DNA of 64,000 bases, from positions 1 through 64,000 of the forward strand of contig NZ_LMVP01000112.1 of assembly GCF_002287235.1 (NCBI RefSeq), read 5' to 3'. Positions 40,360 to 48,715 of the stretch are shown here, in pieces. Source of the DNA: Methanosarcina spelaei. Its GTDB lineage: Archaea; Halobacteriota; Methanosarcinia; Methanosarcinales; Methanosarcinaceae. The notes below the pieces were generated by a model. It worked only from the letters and a program-made list of their open reading frames with translations. It did no database searches and was not told where the DNA came from. Position numbers and translations under genes: made by a program. The first letter of the stretch is position 1; the number at the start of each line of letters is the position of its first letter.

Positions 40360-40536
40360 GCTCTTCGCTGTTTCGAGTGGGTAACTTGCATTGGTCTCTT
40401 AAAATATCAACGTAACATATGTAAAATTTAGGAACACTTATGATTGAAAATCACATTCAAGCTTGATGTTTCTCTTTTTGCCGGGTTACTTTGCAACTGG
40501 TCAATTATTTTCAACCCACATAAAATAGCGAAGAGC
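40360..40536. mobile_element. 177-bp MITE-like element
   Basis: Terminal inverted repeats of 23 bp are GCTCTTCGCTGTTTCGAGTG (from 40360) and, read on the other strand, GCTCTTCGCTATTTTATGTG (from 40536), matching at about 18 of 23 positions. No target duplication was clear and no coding capacity is present. It occupies part of the 723-bp spacer 40115-40837, in which I saw no gene. Confidence 0.6.
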
Positions 40537-40837
40537 CGTAATTATCTTATATCCCATTTTCCGCAGTATTTTTTGAAAATCAATACTTTTCCTGATTACG
40601 CTTTTGCAACAGATTTAAGTAATTTATACACTTAATTGCACTTGATAAAAATTGAATAATATCATTTTGGTCTCTAAATACACTATATTTGCTTTTACCT
40701 CTGTATAAAAGTTCAGTAAATTCGTGTTAAATTGAAAATTGATAACAGAAAAAACCATGAAATCTGAAAATTTACTACGGAAAGTGGGATTGGTAGTAGA
40801 CTGCACAACTACATATACATACTGTATAGGGGTATAA

Positions 40838-41950
40838 ATGAGAAATATACTTTATTTTTTAATGGCATTTTTTATAGTGGCAATGGTTTCATGTGCTGGA
40901 GCAGTTACAATTACAGTAGATGACGATATTGAGGGAGCAAATTATAAAAGCATACAGAATGCTGTTGACAACGCAACTGATGGTGATATAGTTCTTGTTT
41001 ATCCAGGAAATTATACGGAAAATGTGTATGTAAATAAAGAATTAACAATTACTTCTCTCTCTGAAAATCCAGTCGATACCATTATTTATGCTGCTAACTC
41101 TGAAGATGACGTATTCAATGTTGTAGCAGATAACGTAACTATTAATGGCTTTGGTATAAGTGGTGCTAGAACAGATCAGTATGGAGACGATAAAGCCGGA
41201 ATTTATTTTGAGGGAGTCAACAATAGTGTCATAAAGAAAAATAATGTTTTTTCAAATGGTTATGGCATTTTTTTGTTAGACTCGTACAACAATACGCTTA
41301 CTGAAAATGATGCATATATGAGTGGAATCGGTGGGATTTTCTTATGGAATTCAAGTAACAATAAGCTGAATTATAATCTCATAAACTCGACTAATCATGA
41401 TGGCATCTATATATACACATCTAGTAGTAATAATGAAATAAGTAATAATACTGTCAGTTATGCTGGACTTGGGATTAAATTGGTTTATTTATGTGAAAAC
41501 AACACGATTACTAATAATACTATATCAAACACTAATTTAGGAATTTTTCTTAGAGAATCAAGTCGTAATTTTCTGATTAGCAACGTTGCAAATCTTAATG
41601 GCTGGAGTGGTATAGATCTTGAGTACAGTACAGAAAACAGACTATACAACAACACTGCAAATTTTAACAATAATAATGGAATATTTTTGGTAGAATCAAG
41701 TGACAATAAGTTAGATTATAACAATGCCTCAAATAATATGGAATATGGCATAAACATCAATAACTCCAGCAGGAACAACATATTAATTGGTAACATTGCA
41801 AATTCAAATGGTAAGGAAAATATTCATATTGTTGATCCAGAAAACAATACAGTAAACAGTTCAGGTCAAGAATTGCCATTTCAAGGCTCTATATTAACAA
41901 TTATTGCAATTGCAACTACGGCTTTAATTCTTGGGAAAAGATGCAGATAA
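40838..41950 (+). CDS. Surface protein with right-handed parallel beta-helix repeats
   Basis: The protein has 370 residues. After a signal peptide (about 1-22) come ITVDDDIEGANYKSIQNAVDNA and GDIVLVYPGNYTENVYVNK, the start of the NosD/pectate-lyase-like fold. About 10 short turns of roughly 22 residues follow, each with NN-I-x-x-N or SSNN-x-x-x-x-N spacing. The C-terminus is one membrane helix (ILTIIAIATTALILG) with basic residues, so it is anchored outside. No catalytic acidic cluster was recognised. Such proteins are frequent in Methanosarcina envelopes. Many NxS/T sites are present. Confidence 0.85.
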   Translation: MRNILYFLMAFFIVAMVSCAGAVTITVDDDIEGANYKSIQNAVDNATDGDIVLVYPGNYTENVYVNKELTITSLSENPVDTIIYAANSEDDVFNVVADNVTINGFGISGARTDQYGDDKAGIYFEGVNNSVIKKNNVFSNGYGIFLLDSYNNTLTENDAYMSGIGGIFLWNSSNNKLNYNLINSTNHDGIYIYTSSSNNEISNNTVSYAGLGIKLVYLCENNTITNNTISNTNLGIFLRESSRNFLISNVANLNGWSGIDLEYSTENRLYNNTANFNNNNGIFLVESSDNKLDYNNASNNMEYGININNSSRNNILIGNIANSNGKENIHIVDPENNTVNSSGQELPFQGSILTIIAIATTALILGKRCR

Positions 41951-42074
41951 GATAGCATAAATAAAGATAACTAATCAAACTCGCCTTGACAGAAATCCAC
42001 AAAATACCATTTATTTTCGCTTTGTGATCAATTTTTGGATGAACAGTAATCACCAGTTTACTATAACTCTTATT

Positions 42075-44015
42075 TCACACCAGTCCCTTGAAGATAACTC
42101 TTGAGGCTGCGGTAGAGACTGCAAATATTGCAATTGAAATTGGAAGCATGCAGGCAAGGTCGTATTTCAACTGAGTCCGGTCTCCTCCGTATTCCACCGA
42201 GCCTGCAAAACGAGTAAGGATAGCACTGATCAGGACAATATAAACCCCTATTGCAAGCAGGAAATGGTCAGGAGAGATTGACTGGGAAAAAGCTGCCTGT
42301 CCGATTTCTACTGGCATTCCTGACATGTCGGCAGGAATTCGGTTTACCCTTTCGGCTACTTGGTTCAGAATTTTCGTAATAACCTCAGAAAGGGCAAGGG
42401 TAATTCCTGCAATAAGTGGGGCGAAAATCACAGCAGTAGAACGCATAGTTGAGGTGACATCGTAAAGGGAGCGCCGAATTCTTTCTTCGACTGTTCCAAG
42501 CTCTTTCAAATGGTCTGCAAGTTTTATAATCGAGGCGCCTGCAGCTTCATGGTTTTTGTGGATGCTTTCCGTAAAAAGGAGCATTGTGTTCCGAATTCTT
42601 TCCGAATATATGTGTCTGAAGGCTCCGAAATCTTCGTCAAAAATTGCGGCTTTGAGATTTGTCCTCATACTGAGCAGGTTCATTGAAATTTCCTGAAAGG
42701 CTTCTCCGATTTTTGAGCCTTCCATAGTCCTGGCAGTATGGGCAAAAGCTTCTTCAGGGGCTTTTCCTTCGGAAATTCTCCTGCCGAGTACAAAAAGGGA
42801 ATCTGCAAATTCCTGTTCCATCTTTTTTATTCGGTCTCTTATCTTCTTGTAAGGGACAGCCGAGAAATAAAGGTAAACTGAAATCCCGATTGTTCCACCC
42901 AGAATAAGCGGGAGCGTAGGTGAAAAATATCCTTCCAGGGGTGCGGTTGCTACTATTCCTCCTGGATTTCCTAACCTCAACAGGAGATATCCTAAAGGTG
43001 CTATAATGCAGAGTAGCAGGACTGAGAGCGTTAAAGCAAAGCGTTTTTTCTGCTTGATATCTGCAAGCTCAGGATGAGAATCCGGAATTTGCCTGGGAAT
43101 AAAAGCAACCGGTCTTTGCATAAGAATATATTCTGAGTAGAGGGCAGCAAGAGCCGGAAAAATCAGGTCATAGAGGAAGATAAGGTCTATTATTTCAGGT
43201 TTCATTCCTACAACTGTAACCGCAGGCAGAAGAGCTACAAGGGCGAGTGGGATCAGAATGAAAATCGAGTAGAGAATATAACTTGGGGTCTTCAGTTTTG
43301 CTGCAAAGGCATCCATAAGACTTTCCGTGCCTTCGAGGCTTATGTCCAGGGCACGGTTCAGGGTTATAACCCTCTGAGCCTCATCAGGTTCGGCTGTCGA
43401 GCTCTTTATAAGATGGAGAGAACGTTTGAAATATTCGCTATTTCTTCCCCACAGGTCGGCAAAAGAAAGGAGAGCATCATCCATGCTGCTGTAAATCCTG
43501 AGGTTCAGGTCCCAGGCTAGTTTTCTCAGGTCCTTTGCAAGTGGCCTCTCGGAATTTCGGGCTGCAAAAAGTACGGCATGTTCCAGGTTAGGAACAAGTT
43601 TCATGGACATGACTATATAACTCAGGATTTCAGGAATGTCTCCAAGTGAGGAGATTTTCATAAACCCTGCTCTGAGTTTCACATACTCGCTCAGGTAATA
43701 GAGCGTTAACAGAGGAACGACAAAGGTAAGGATTCCCATTATAGTAAGTACTCTGGCATCAAAACTTCTTGAAAGCATCAGGAAAAGGTCTACTGTTGCC
43801 AGCAGGATTAAAGTTGCAAAGGTTCCTGCATAGGAAAAGAGGACGGTTTCGAAAGCTTCAAGTTCATAACCGGTAAACCTGAGAGCATCCCTGTACTCCC
43901 GGCTTACACTCTTTTCGCAGCGCTTGCGGAAGGCAGCAGGGTCAGGGACAGCTAATATCCACTGCTTTGCTGTGGTTTTGCAGGCTCGCACATACCAGTT
44001 GCTCTCTTCGTCCAT
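42075..44015 (-). CDS. Type II/IV secretion system membrane protein (TadC/GspF/ArlJ type)
   Basis: The protein has 646 residues with two GspF-like modules. Each combines a cytoplasmic helical bundle (SLGDIPEILSYIVMSMKLVPN, then EQEFADSLFVLGRRISEGK) with clusters of membrane helices, nine or more in all. It is the platform protein that works with the ATPase upstream to assemble pilus-like filaments or move proteins. It lies 34 bases behind the ATPase on the same strand, with GAGGT before the ATG. Its last codons exist as a decayed duplicate at 39012-39095. No prepilin gene or peptidase lies in the window. Confidence 0.88.
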   Translation of the reverse strand: MDEESNWYVRACKTTAKQWILAVPDPAAFRKRCEKSVSREYRDALRFTGYELEAFETVLFSYAGTFATLILLATVDLFLMLSRSFDARVLTIMGILTFVVPLLTLYYLSEYVKLRAGFMKISSLGDIPEILSYIVMSMKLVPNLEHAVLFAARNSERPLAKDLRKLAWDLNLRIYSSMDDALLSFADLWGRNSEYFKRSLHLIKSSTAEPDEAQRVITLNRALDISLEGTESLMDAFAAKLKTPSYILYSIFILIPLALVALLPAVTVVGMKPEIIDLIFLYDLIFPALAALYSEYILMQRPVAFIPRQIPDSHPELADIKQKKRFALTLSVLLLCIIAPLGYLLLRLGNPGGIVATAPLEGYFSPTLPLILGGTIGISVYLYFSAVPYKKIRDRIKKMEQEFADSLFVLGRRISEGKAPEEAFAHTARTMEGSKIGEAFQEISMNLLSMRTNLKAAIFDEDFGAFRHIYSERIRNTMLLFTESIHKNHEAAGASIIKLADHLKELGTVEERIRRSLYDVTSTMRSTAVIFAPLIAGITLALSEVITKILNQVAERVNRIPADMSGMPVEIGQAAFSQSISPDHFLLAIGVYIVLISAILTRFAGSVEYGGDRTQLKYDLACMLPISIAIFAVSTAASRVIFKGLV

Positions 44016-44049
44016 ATTTTTTACCTCTTACAACATCTCCATCTAACAA

Positions 44050-46806
44050 TCATTTCCCTTTATCCGAACCTTTTCTGGCAAAATTCTCAAACCAGGTTTC
44101 CCACTGCCTATAAAGAGTTTCCAGGTCATTCCTGCAGTCGGATTCCAAATTATCTGCAGAATTAACCGCACGGCTATTCACTGAACTATCTATGAGATTA
44201 TTTCCATACTCATTTTCGTATGACTCTCCTTTCTTCATGGAGTCTGAAAGCAGCCAGAACATGTTATTTGCCTGGCTAACGGCTTCGGCTTCCAGCAAGA
44301 ATGATTTTTTTAGCCCTTCAATTGCTATTTTTTCTTTTATTCTTGCCCGAAGTTCGATATTTTTTAAGGCTCTATCTATGGAAATCCCCCATTTCCTGGC
44401 AATCTTTTCTATAAGTTCGGATTGTCCTTGCTCCAGAGCCTTTTCTGCAAGCAAGCAGTCCTGATATGCATAATATTTCATTATATCCGTAAAGATATCC
44501 GAAGGCTCGGGATTTTCGATTACTGCACTGGTGATTTCTGCAATATGGCTCACCCGTTTTAGTTTTTTCATGCTGCCTTCAAGCCTTATACCTGAGCAGA
44601 TAATTACGGCATCCGTCGCTTTAAACGAGGCTGGAGGAACTCCAAGGGTGTGCACGATTCTCTCATATACGTTTTCGGTAGACGAACCGTGAATGGTCCC
44701 TATAACCGAGTTTCCGGCTTTTCCAACCTGCATGGCTTCATATAGCACTTTTACTTCCTCCCCCCGCACTTCACCAAGCACAAGGGCGGAATTCCCAAGA
44801 CGCAGAGCTGCTCGAAGCGCAGTTTCAGGGCTCATTTCAGCTCCTGATTTCAAAACCGAGGACTGTGAGCTCATTCCCTGAACCTTCCAGCCCAGGCTCT
44901 GAAGCTCCTCGATGGGGAGCTCATGGGTATCTTCGATTGTAAGAATCCTGTACTTCTGTGGAATCTCAAGCAGCATGGCAGACAGCAGGGATGTTTTTCC
45001 TGCTCCGACTTCTCCTGCTACCAGGACTGAAGCTTGCCCGTCCATTAGAAAGCTTAAAAGTCCGGCTGCATATGGGGAAACCGAACCTGTATTGATCAGC
45101 TTAGGCAGGGTCCAGGGTGAGAGGGAATGCTTTCTGAAGGCATAAGCAAGCCCACTTGCACTGAGAGGGTCTCCGATTACCGAAACCCTTACCCCGAAAG
45201 CCTCAAGGTTAAGTTCCAGCACAGGAATCGCTTCTCCAAAGGGCCTTCCACTGATGATCCTGAACCTGGAGACAAGGGCATCAAGGTCGTCCTGCGAGAG
45301 AAAAACATTACTTACGCATTCCTCTCCCTCCAGCACAACATGTACAGGATTTTTGTCGGCAGGAGCATTAATATATACATCTGTAATCCTGGCATCGGAA
45401 AGCAGGTCTTCAACTATCCCTAGTCCGTTCGTATATCTTGCAAGCAGGTCGGCGTAACTTTCCAGTTCGTCAGGGCTGCAGGCTTTCCCGCTTGCGAGCA
45501 ATTCTTCCTCCAGAAGCGCTTTTGCCATGCGCCTGAAATACTCCCTTGCTACGACAGGATCTGTAAAAGCAAGGTCTTTTGGTCTGTGTTTGATCATTCG
45601 CATCCGGACTTTTTCAAGCAGTCTGAGGTCTTCCTCCCTGAGATTATATTCCGGAGGTCTGATCATGTAAAGTTTTTCCGGCCTGTCAATATAGCGATAA
45701 ATTGAAACCTCAAGTTTCCTGCCTTCCCTACCGTCTATGTCGTAGCACTCAAGAAATTCGGTATTTTCAGGCACATCTGCATAGACTCTGGAACTGGAAA
45801 AAGGGGGCCTAACATGGGGTTTGATGTCACTTTCATAGTCAAAAAGCTCTTCTGCCGCACTTTTATTTTTCTCCAGTTTTTCCTTCAGGTTTTCAGTTGC
45901 CAGAAATGGAAAGTGTCTGGAAATTTCTACCAGAGTTATTTCTCCTGACGTGTTCTTTATCAGGTTTCCTGCCATTTTTCTTATTGTTTTTTCTATCGTT
46001 TTTCCCTGTCCCTTTTTGGAATCTTCTACCTGCTCTTTTAATAAAACTCGAACTTCAGATTTTTTGATAACAGGAATTTCAGGAAAAACGGATAGTTTTC
46101 CTTCAATTTCATAAAGCATCTGATAAAAGCGCTCGGAACAAGCTTTGCAAACTGAAGTAGTTTCCGAATCCTTTTCCGAATCCTTTTCCGAATCCTTTTC
46201 TGTAACTCTTCTTGTAATTTTTCCTGTAAATCTCTCAGGGACTCTTTCCAAAATTGTTCCCATAACTTTCTGTGTAACTCTGTCTGAGTTTTTATTCAGC
46301 ATTTTTCCCTGAATAAACCGTTTTATTTCCAGCCTGGCTTTTAAAGGGTCAGCCTCTACGGTTTTAGCAAAAGAAGCAATTATTTCTTTTCTTTCCAGTT
46401 CGCAGTTTTTCTTTGCAGACAAAGTACAGGCTCTGGGAACTTTTTCCGCGCTTTCATACGCTGTTACGATTCCCTCAAAACCTGCAAGAATGTAAAGTAA
46501 AGATAGAGCTTCTCCTTCGTAGTCTCGCTCATACAACCTTGAGAGCACCAGACAGTTGGCCTTGACCTCTTTTTGCAGAATTCCGAGAATGTTTTTTCTG
46601 CAGTGCATGTCGTTAAGGGAAGATCCCGAATCACATTCCCTACAATTGATAACAATGGTTTTTCGGCTTTTTGTCTGCTTTATCCGGTAAGAGCAGGTTT
46701 CCTCTACCTTTTTATTCTGTACGGAAAGACTGCCATAATTAAGGGCATTGACAGCATCCTGAAGTTTTGTCTTTATATTCAAATAAGACCCCCATTTCCC
46801 TATCAA
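44050..46806 (-). CDS. Type II/IV secretion system ATPase (TadA/ArlI type) with long N-terminus
   Basis: The frame covers 918 residues from TTG 46806; a TTG at 46782 with GGGGG upstream is the likelier start. The catalytic half is complete: P-loop GEVGAGKTS near residue 600, TIEDTHELPIEEL, Walker B and Asp/Glu box LVLGEVRGEEV, and GTIHGSS. The N-terminal 380 residues are unusual: a CREC...C cluster near residue 55, CKAC near residue 220, and a tandem EKDS repeat near 210-217. The CxxC pairs could bind zinc. It forms a two-gene operon with the membrane protein. Part of its 5' coding region is duplicated as a fragment at 52387-52459. Confidence 0.88.
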   Translation of the reverse strand: MIGKWGSYLNIKTKLQDAVNALNYGSLSVQNKKVEETCSYRIKQTKSRKTIVINCRECDSGSSLNDMHCRKNILGILQKEVKANCLVLSRLYERDYEGEALSLLYILAGFEGIVTAYESAEKVPRACTLSAKKNCELERKEIIASFAKTVEADPLKARLEIKRFIQGKMLNKNSDRVTQKVMGTILERVPERFTGKITRRVTEKDSEKDSEKDSETTSVCKACSERFYQMLYEIEGKLSVFPEIPVIKKSEVRVLLKEQVEDSKKGQGKTIEKTIRKMAGNLIKNTSGEITLVEISRHFPFLATENLKEKLEKNKSAAEELFDYESDIKPHVRPPFSSSRVYADVPENTEFLECYDIDGREGRKLEVSIYRYIDRPEKLYMIRPPEYNLREEDLRLLEKVRMRMIKHRPKDLAFTDPVVAREYFRRMAKALLEEELLASGKACSPDELESYADLLARYTNGLGIVEDLLSDARITDVYINAPADKNPVHVVLEGEECVSNVFLSQDDLDALVSRFRIISGRPFGEAIPVLELNLEAFGVRVSVIGDPLSASGLAYAFRKHSLSPWTLPKLINTGSVSPYAAGLLSFLMDGQASVLVAGEVGAGKTSLLSAMLLEIPQKYRILTIEDTHELPIEELQSLGWKVQGMSSQSSVLKSGAEMSPETALRAALRLGNSALVLGEVRGEEVKVLYEAMQVGKAGNSVIGTIHGSSTENVYERIVHTLGVPPASFKATDAVIICSGIRLEGSMKKLKRVSHIAEITSAVIENPEPSDIFTDIMKYYAYQDCLLAEKALEQGQSELIEKIARKWGISIDRALKNIELRARIKEKIAIEGLKKSFLLEAEAVSQANNMFWLLSDSMKKGESYENEYGNNLIDSSVNSRAVNSADNLESDCRNDLETLYRQWETWFENFARKGSDKGK

Positions 46807-47181
46807 CTTCTTAATTTATCTTCAAATGTATTAAGTTTTTTTGACTGATGGGGAAATGGGGCTATTAATTTGCTGATAAAATTACGTTTAACTGTAGGAG
46901 GATTACGACAACTATTAACCTTAACTGGTTTACAGGCTATATAATCAGATTCAAGCTACTTCACGGCTTGTGAGTTTTCCATAAAAACAGAGCTGAAAGA
47001 GACGGGAAAAATGACACGTAGGGGTCCGAAAAATGGGAAAATATAGGATATAAGAGATTTAGAGAAAACAAACATGATATTCCTTGAATAACATGCACAA
47101 CTATATGAAAATGCATGCTGATGGCAGCATTTTCATGCTAAAATATGTTGAGTTTTTAGATAGCATGTAAAACTTATTGCC
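46807..47181. other. Gene-free spacer with hairpin
   Basis: 375 bases between the marC stop and the ATPase start. The stem TGAAAATGC / GCATTTTCA at 47106-47135 (12-base loop) lies 47 bases beyond the marC stop on the minus strand and may end that transcript. No ORF was supported. Confidence 0.5.
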
Positions 47182-47820
47182 TCATGTTGTTAACTGGTAT
47201 AGATTTACTATCCCTTTAACAGTTAAATCCACTGCAAGAGCAGCAAGCAAAAGTCCCATCAGCCTTGTAAAGACCAGCATCCCGTTATATCCTATCAGCC
47301 TGTGAATTCCCCTTGAGAATTGGAATATGTAATAGCAGATAACGAACGTCAGTATGATTGATACGAGAATTATTATTTTTTGCACAATTGCTTCTGTTCC
47401 TCCCATCAGGACAATCACTGTACTGATCGTACCCGGTCCTGTCAGAAGCGGGAGGCTTATCGGGAAGATCCAGATGTCTTCTCTTTCCTGAGAGTGAGAA
47501 ATCTCTTCTTCAGTAATCCTCCCCTTTGAGACTTTAGCATGCATCATATCAAAAGCAATGCTGAAAAGCAGGATTCCTCCTGCAACCCGCAGTGAATCTA
47601 CGCTAATGCCGAACAGGTTAAGTATGATATTTCCTGCAATTGCAAAAAATACGGCAATTGCGCACGCAAGCATGACTGACTTTTTTGCGATTTCGTTTTT
47701 CTCCTCATTTGTCATCTTGCTGGTCAAAGAGATGAAAGTCACTACTCCGCTGATAGGGTTGACAACAACGAAGATAATTGTGAAAACGTGGATTAAAAAC
47801 CCGAGGTTTTCGGTTATCAC
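47182..47820 (-). CDS. MarC family membrane protein
   Basis: The protein has 212 residues and six predicted membrane segments. Landmarks are NPISGVVTFISLTSKMT near the start, FGISVDSLRVAGGILLFSIAFDM, and PISLPLLTGPGTISTVIVL. MarC proteins are inner-membrane proteins of unproven transport role; the name comes from a disproved link to antibiotic resistance. The start is GTG at 47820, with AGGAG 6 bases upstream. The gene stands alone. Confidence 0.92.
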   Translation of the reverse strand: MITENLGFLIHVFTIIFVVVNPISGVVTFISLTSKMTNEEKNEIAKKSVMLACAIAVFFAIAGNIILNLFGISVDSLRVAGGILLFSIAFDMMHAKVSKGRITEEEISHSQEREDIWIFPISLPLLTGPGTISTVIVLMGGTEAIVQKIIILVSIILTFVICYYIFQFSRGIHRLIGYNGMLVFTRLMGLLLAALAVDLTVKGIVNLYQLTT

Positions 47821-47847
47821 TTATTTCTCCTGCCCGTTTTTACTTTC

Positions 47848-47935
47848 GAGCCTATCCCAAAACATTATCTAATCTACTATTACCGCCAATATTATAACTA
47901 CTAGTCTGGTATTATATTGGTTTTGGGACAGGCTC
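47848..47935. mobile_element. 88-bp MITE derived from the IS5-type element
   Basis: Ends are GAGCCTATCCCAAAAC on the left and, read inward, GAGCCTGTCCCAAAAC on the right (15 of 16). The left 55 bases also resemble the left end of the dead element at 22705. Possible 3-bp direct repeats (TTC) flank it. It lies 28 bases upstream of the marC start, so it may affect that promoter. Confidence 0.8.
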
Positions 47936-48715
47936 TTCTTATATTCATACCAATTTTTCTTTTATACTATTTCCGGTTGTATCCCCAGGTTATTGAACAG
48001 GAAATCTGAACGTTAACAATTCCTTCAAACTCAACAAACGTAGTTCTAATATTCAATTTCTCTGTTTTCAGGTAGGTCACACCACAAAGCTAAATGATCT
48101 ACTTCCACTAAATAAGACAAATTTTAAGGAAAAATCTGGTAATTCGTCACTGGTATTTGGTCAGTTAGTTCAAATTACGTAGACATCTCATCCGGTTTTA
48201 TTATATAATAGTAACTTAGATTTTCGTGTCACCTTTAAATTATCTTTACTTTTCCAATAGTTTTAAAGCTTAGGGTCAAAGTTTTATAATTTAATATAGT
48301 TTATATATTTTCAAGATTATACTAGACTCAGTACCAAAATCCAGTGATGAATGTAAAATTCAAAATCACTGGATTTTGTAAGTGGTCACAATCCGTTTGA
48401 TACGACATTGGGGTTGAAGTCTTTAGATATCGAATATTGATCTTGATGAAAACCGGATTCTTCTTTCGAATTCAGATTTTCAATCAAGAAATACAAAAAT
48501 CACTGGATTTTGGAACAGAATCATTATACTACGTTAATAAATATCTTTATCTACTATTTTTCAAATTTTGTAATAATTGTTATAACGAGAATGATTTTAT
48601 ATATTTAATAAATCAAACATCTTTTAGAAGAATAAACTCACTTGTAAGTGGTTGTAACAATAATATCCTAAAGTTAGGTACTTCGCCGTCAAAGAGAAGA
48701 GCCTGAAGGGGAAAA
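47936..48715. other. Gene-free spacer between MITE copies and the kinase
   Basis: 780 AT-rich bases containing MITE copy B at 48325-48522. The remainder shows no supportable ORF. The kinase promoter should lie between 48530 and 48700. Confidence 0.5.
48316..48531. mobile_element. 198-bp MITE (copy B) with 8-9 bp target duplication
   Basis: The element spans 48325-48522. Its left end reads GACTCAGTACCAAAATCCAG and its right end, read inward, GATTCTGTTCCAAAATCCAG. The direct repeat ATTATACTA lies on both sides (48316-48324 and 48523-48531) without mismatch. It is the reverse-orientation counterpart of copy A. Terminal bases agree with the insertion sequence at 1013-1037. Confidence 0.9.

Noticed and set aside
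42075-46806. Archaellum operon
   Set aside because: Only ATPase and platform protein are present and no archaellin or ArlCDEFGH gene accompanies them, so a Tad/pilus-like secretion pair is the safer call.
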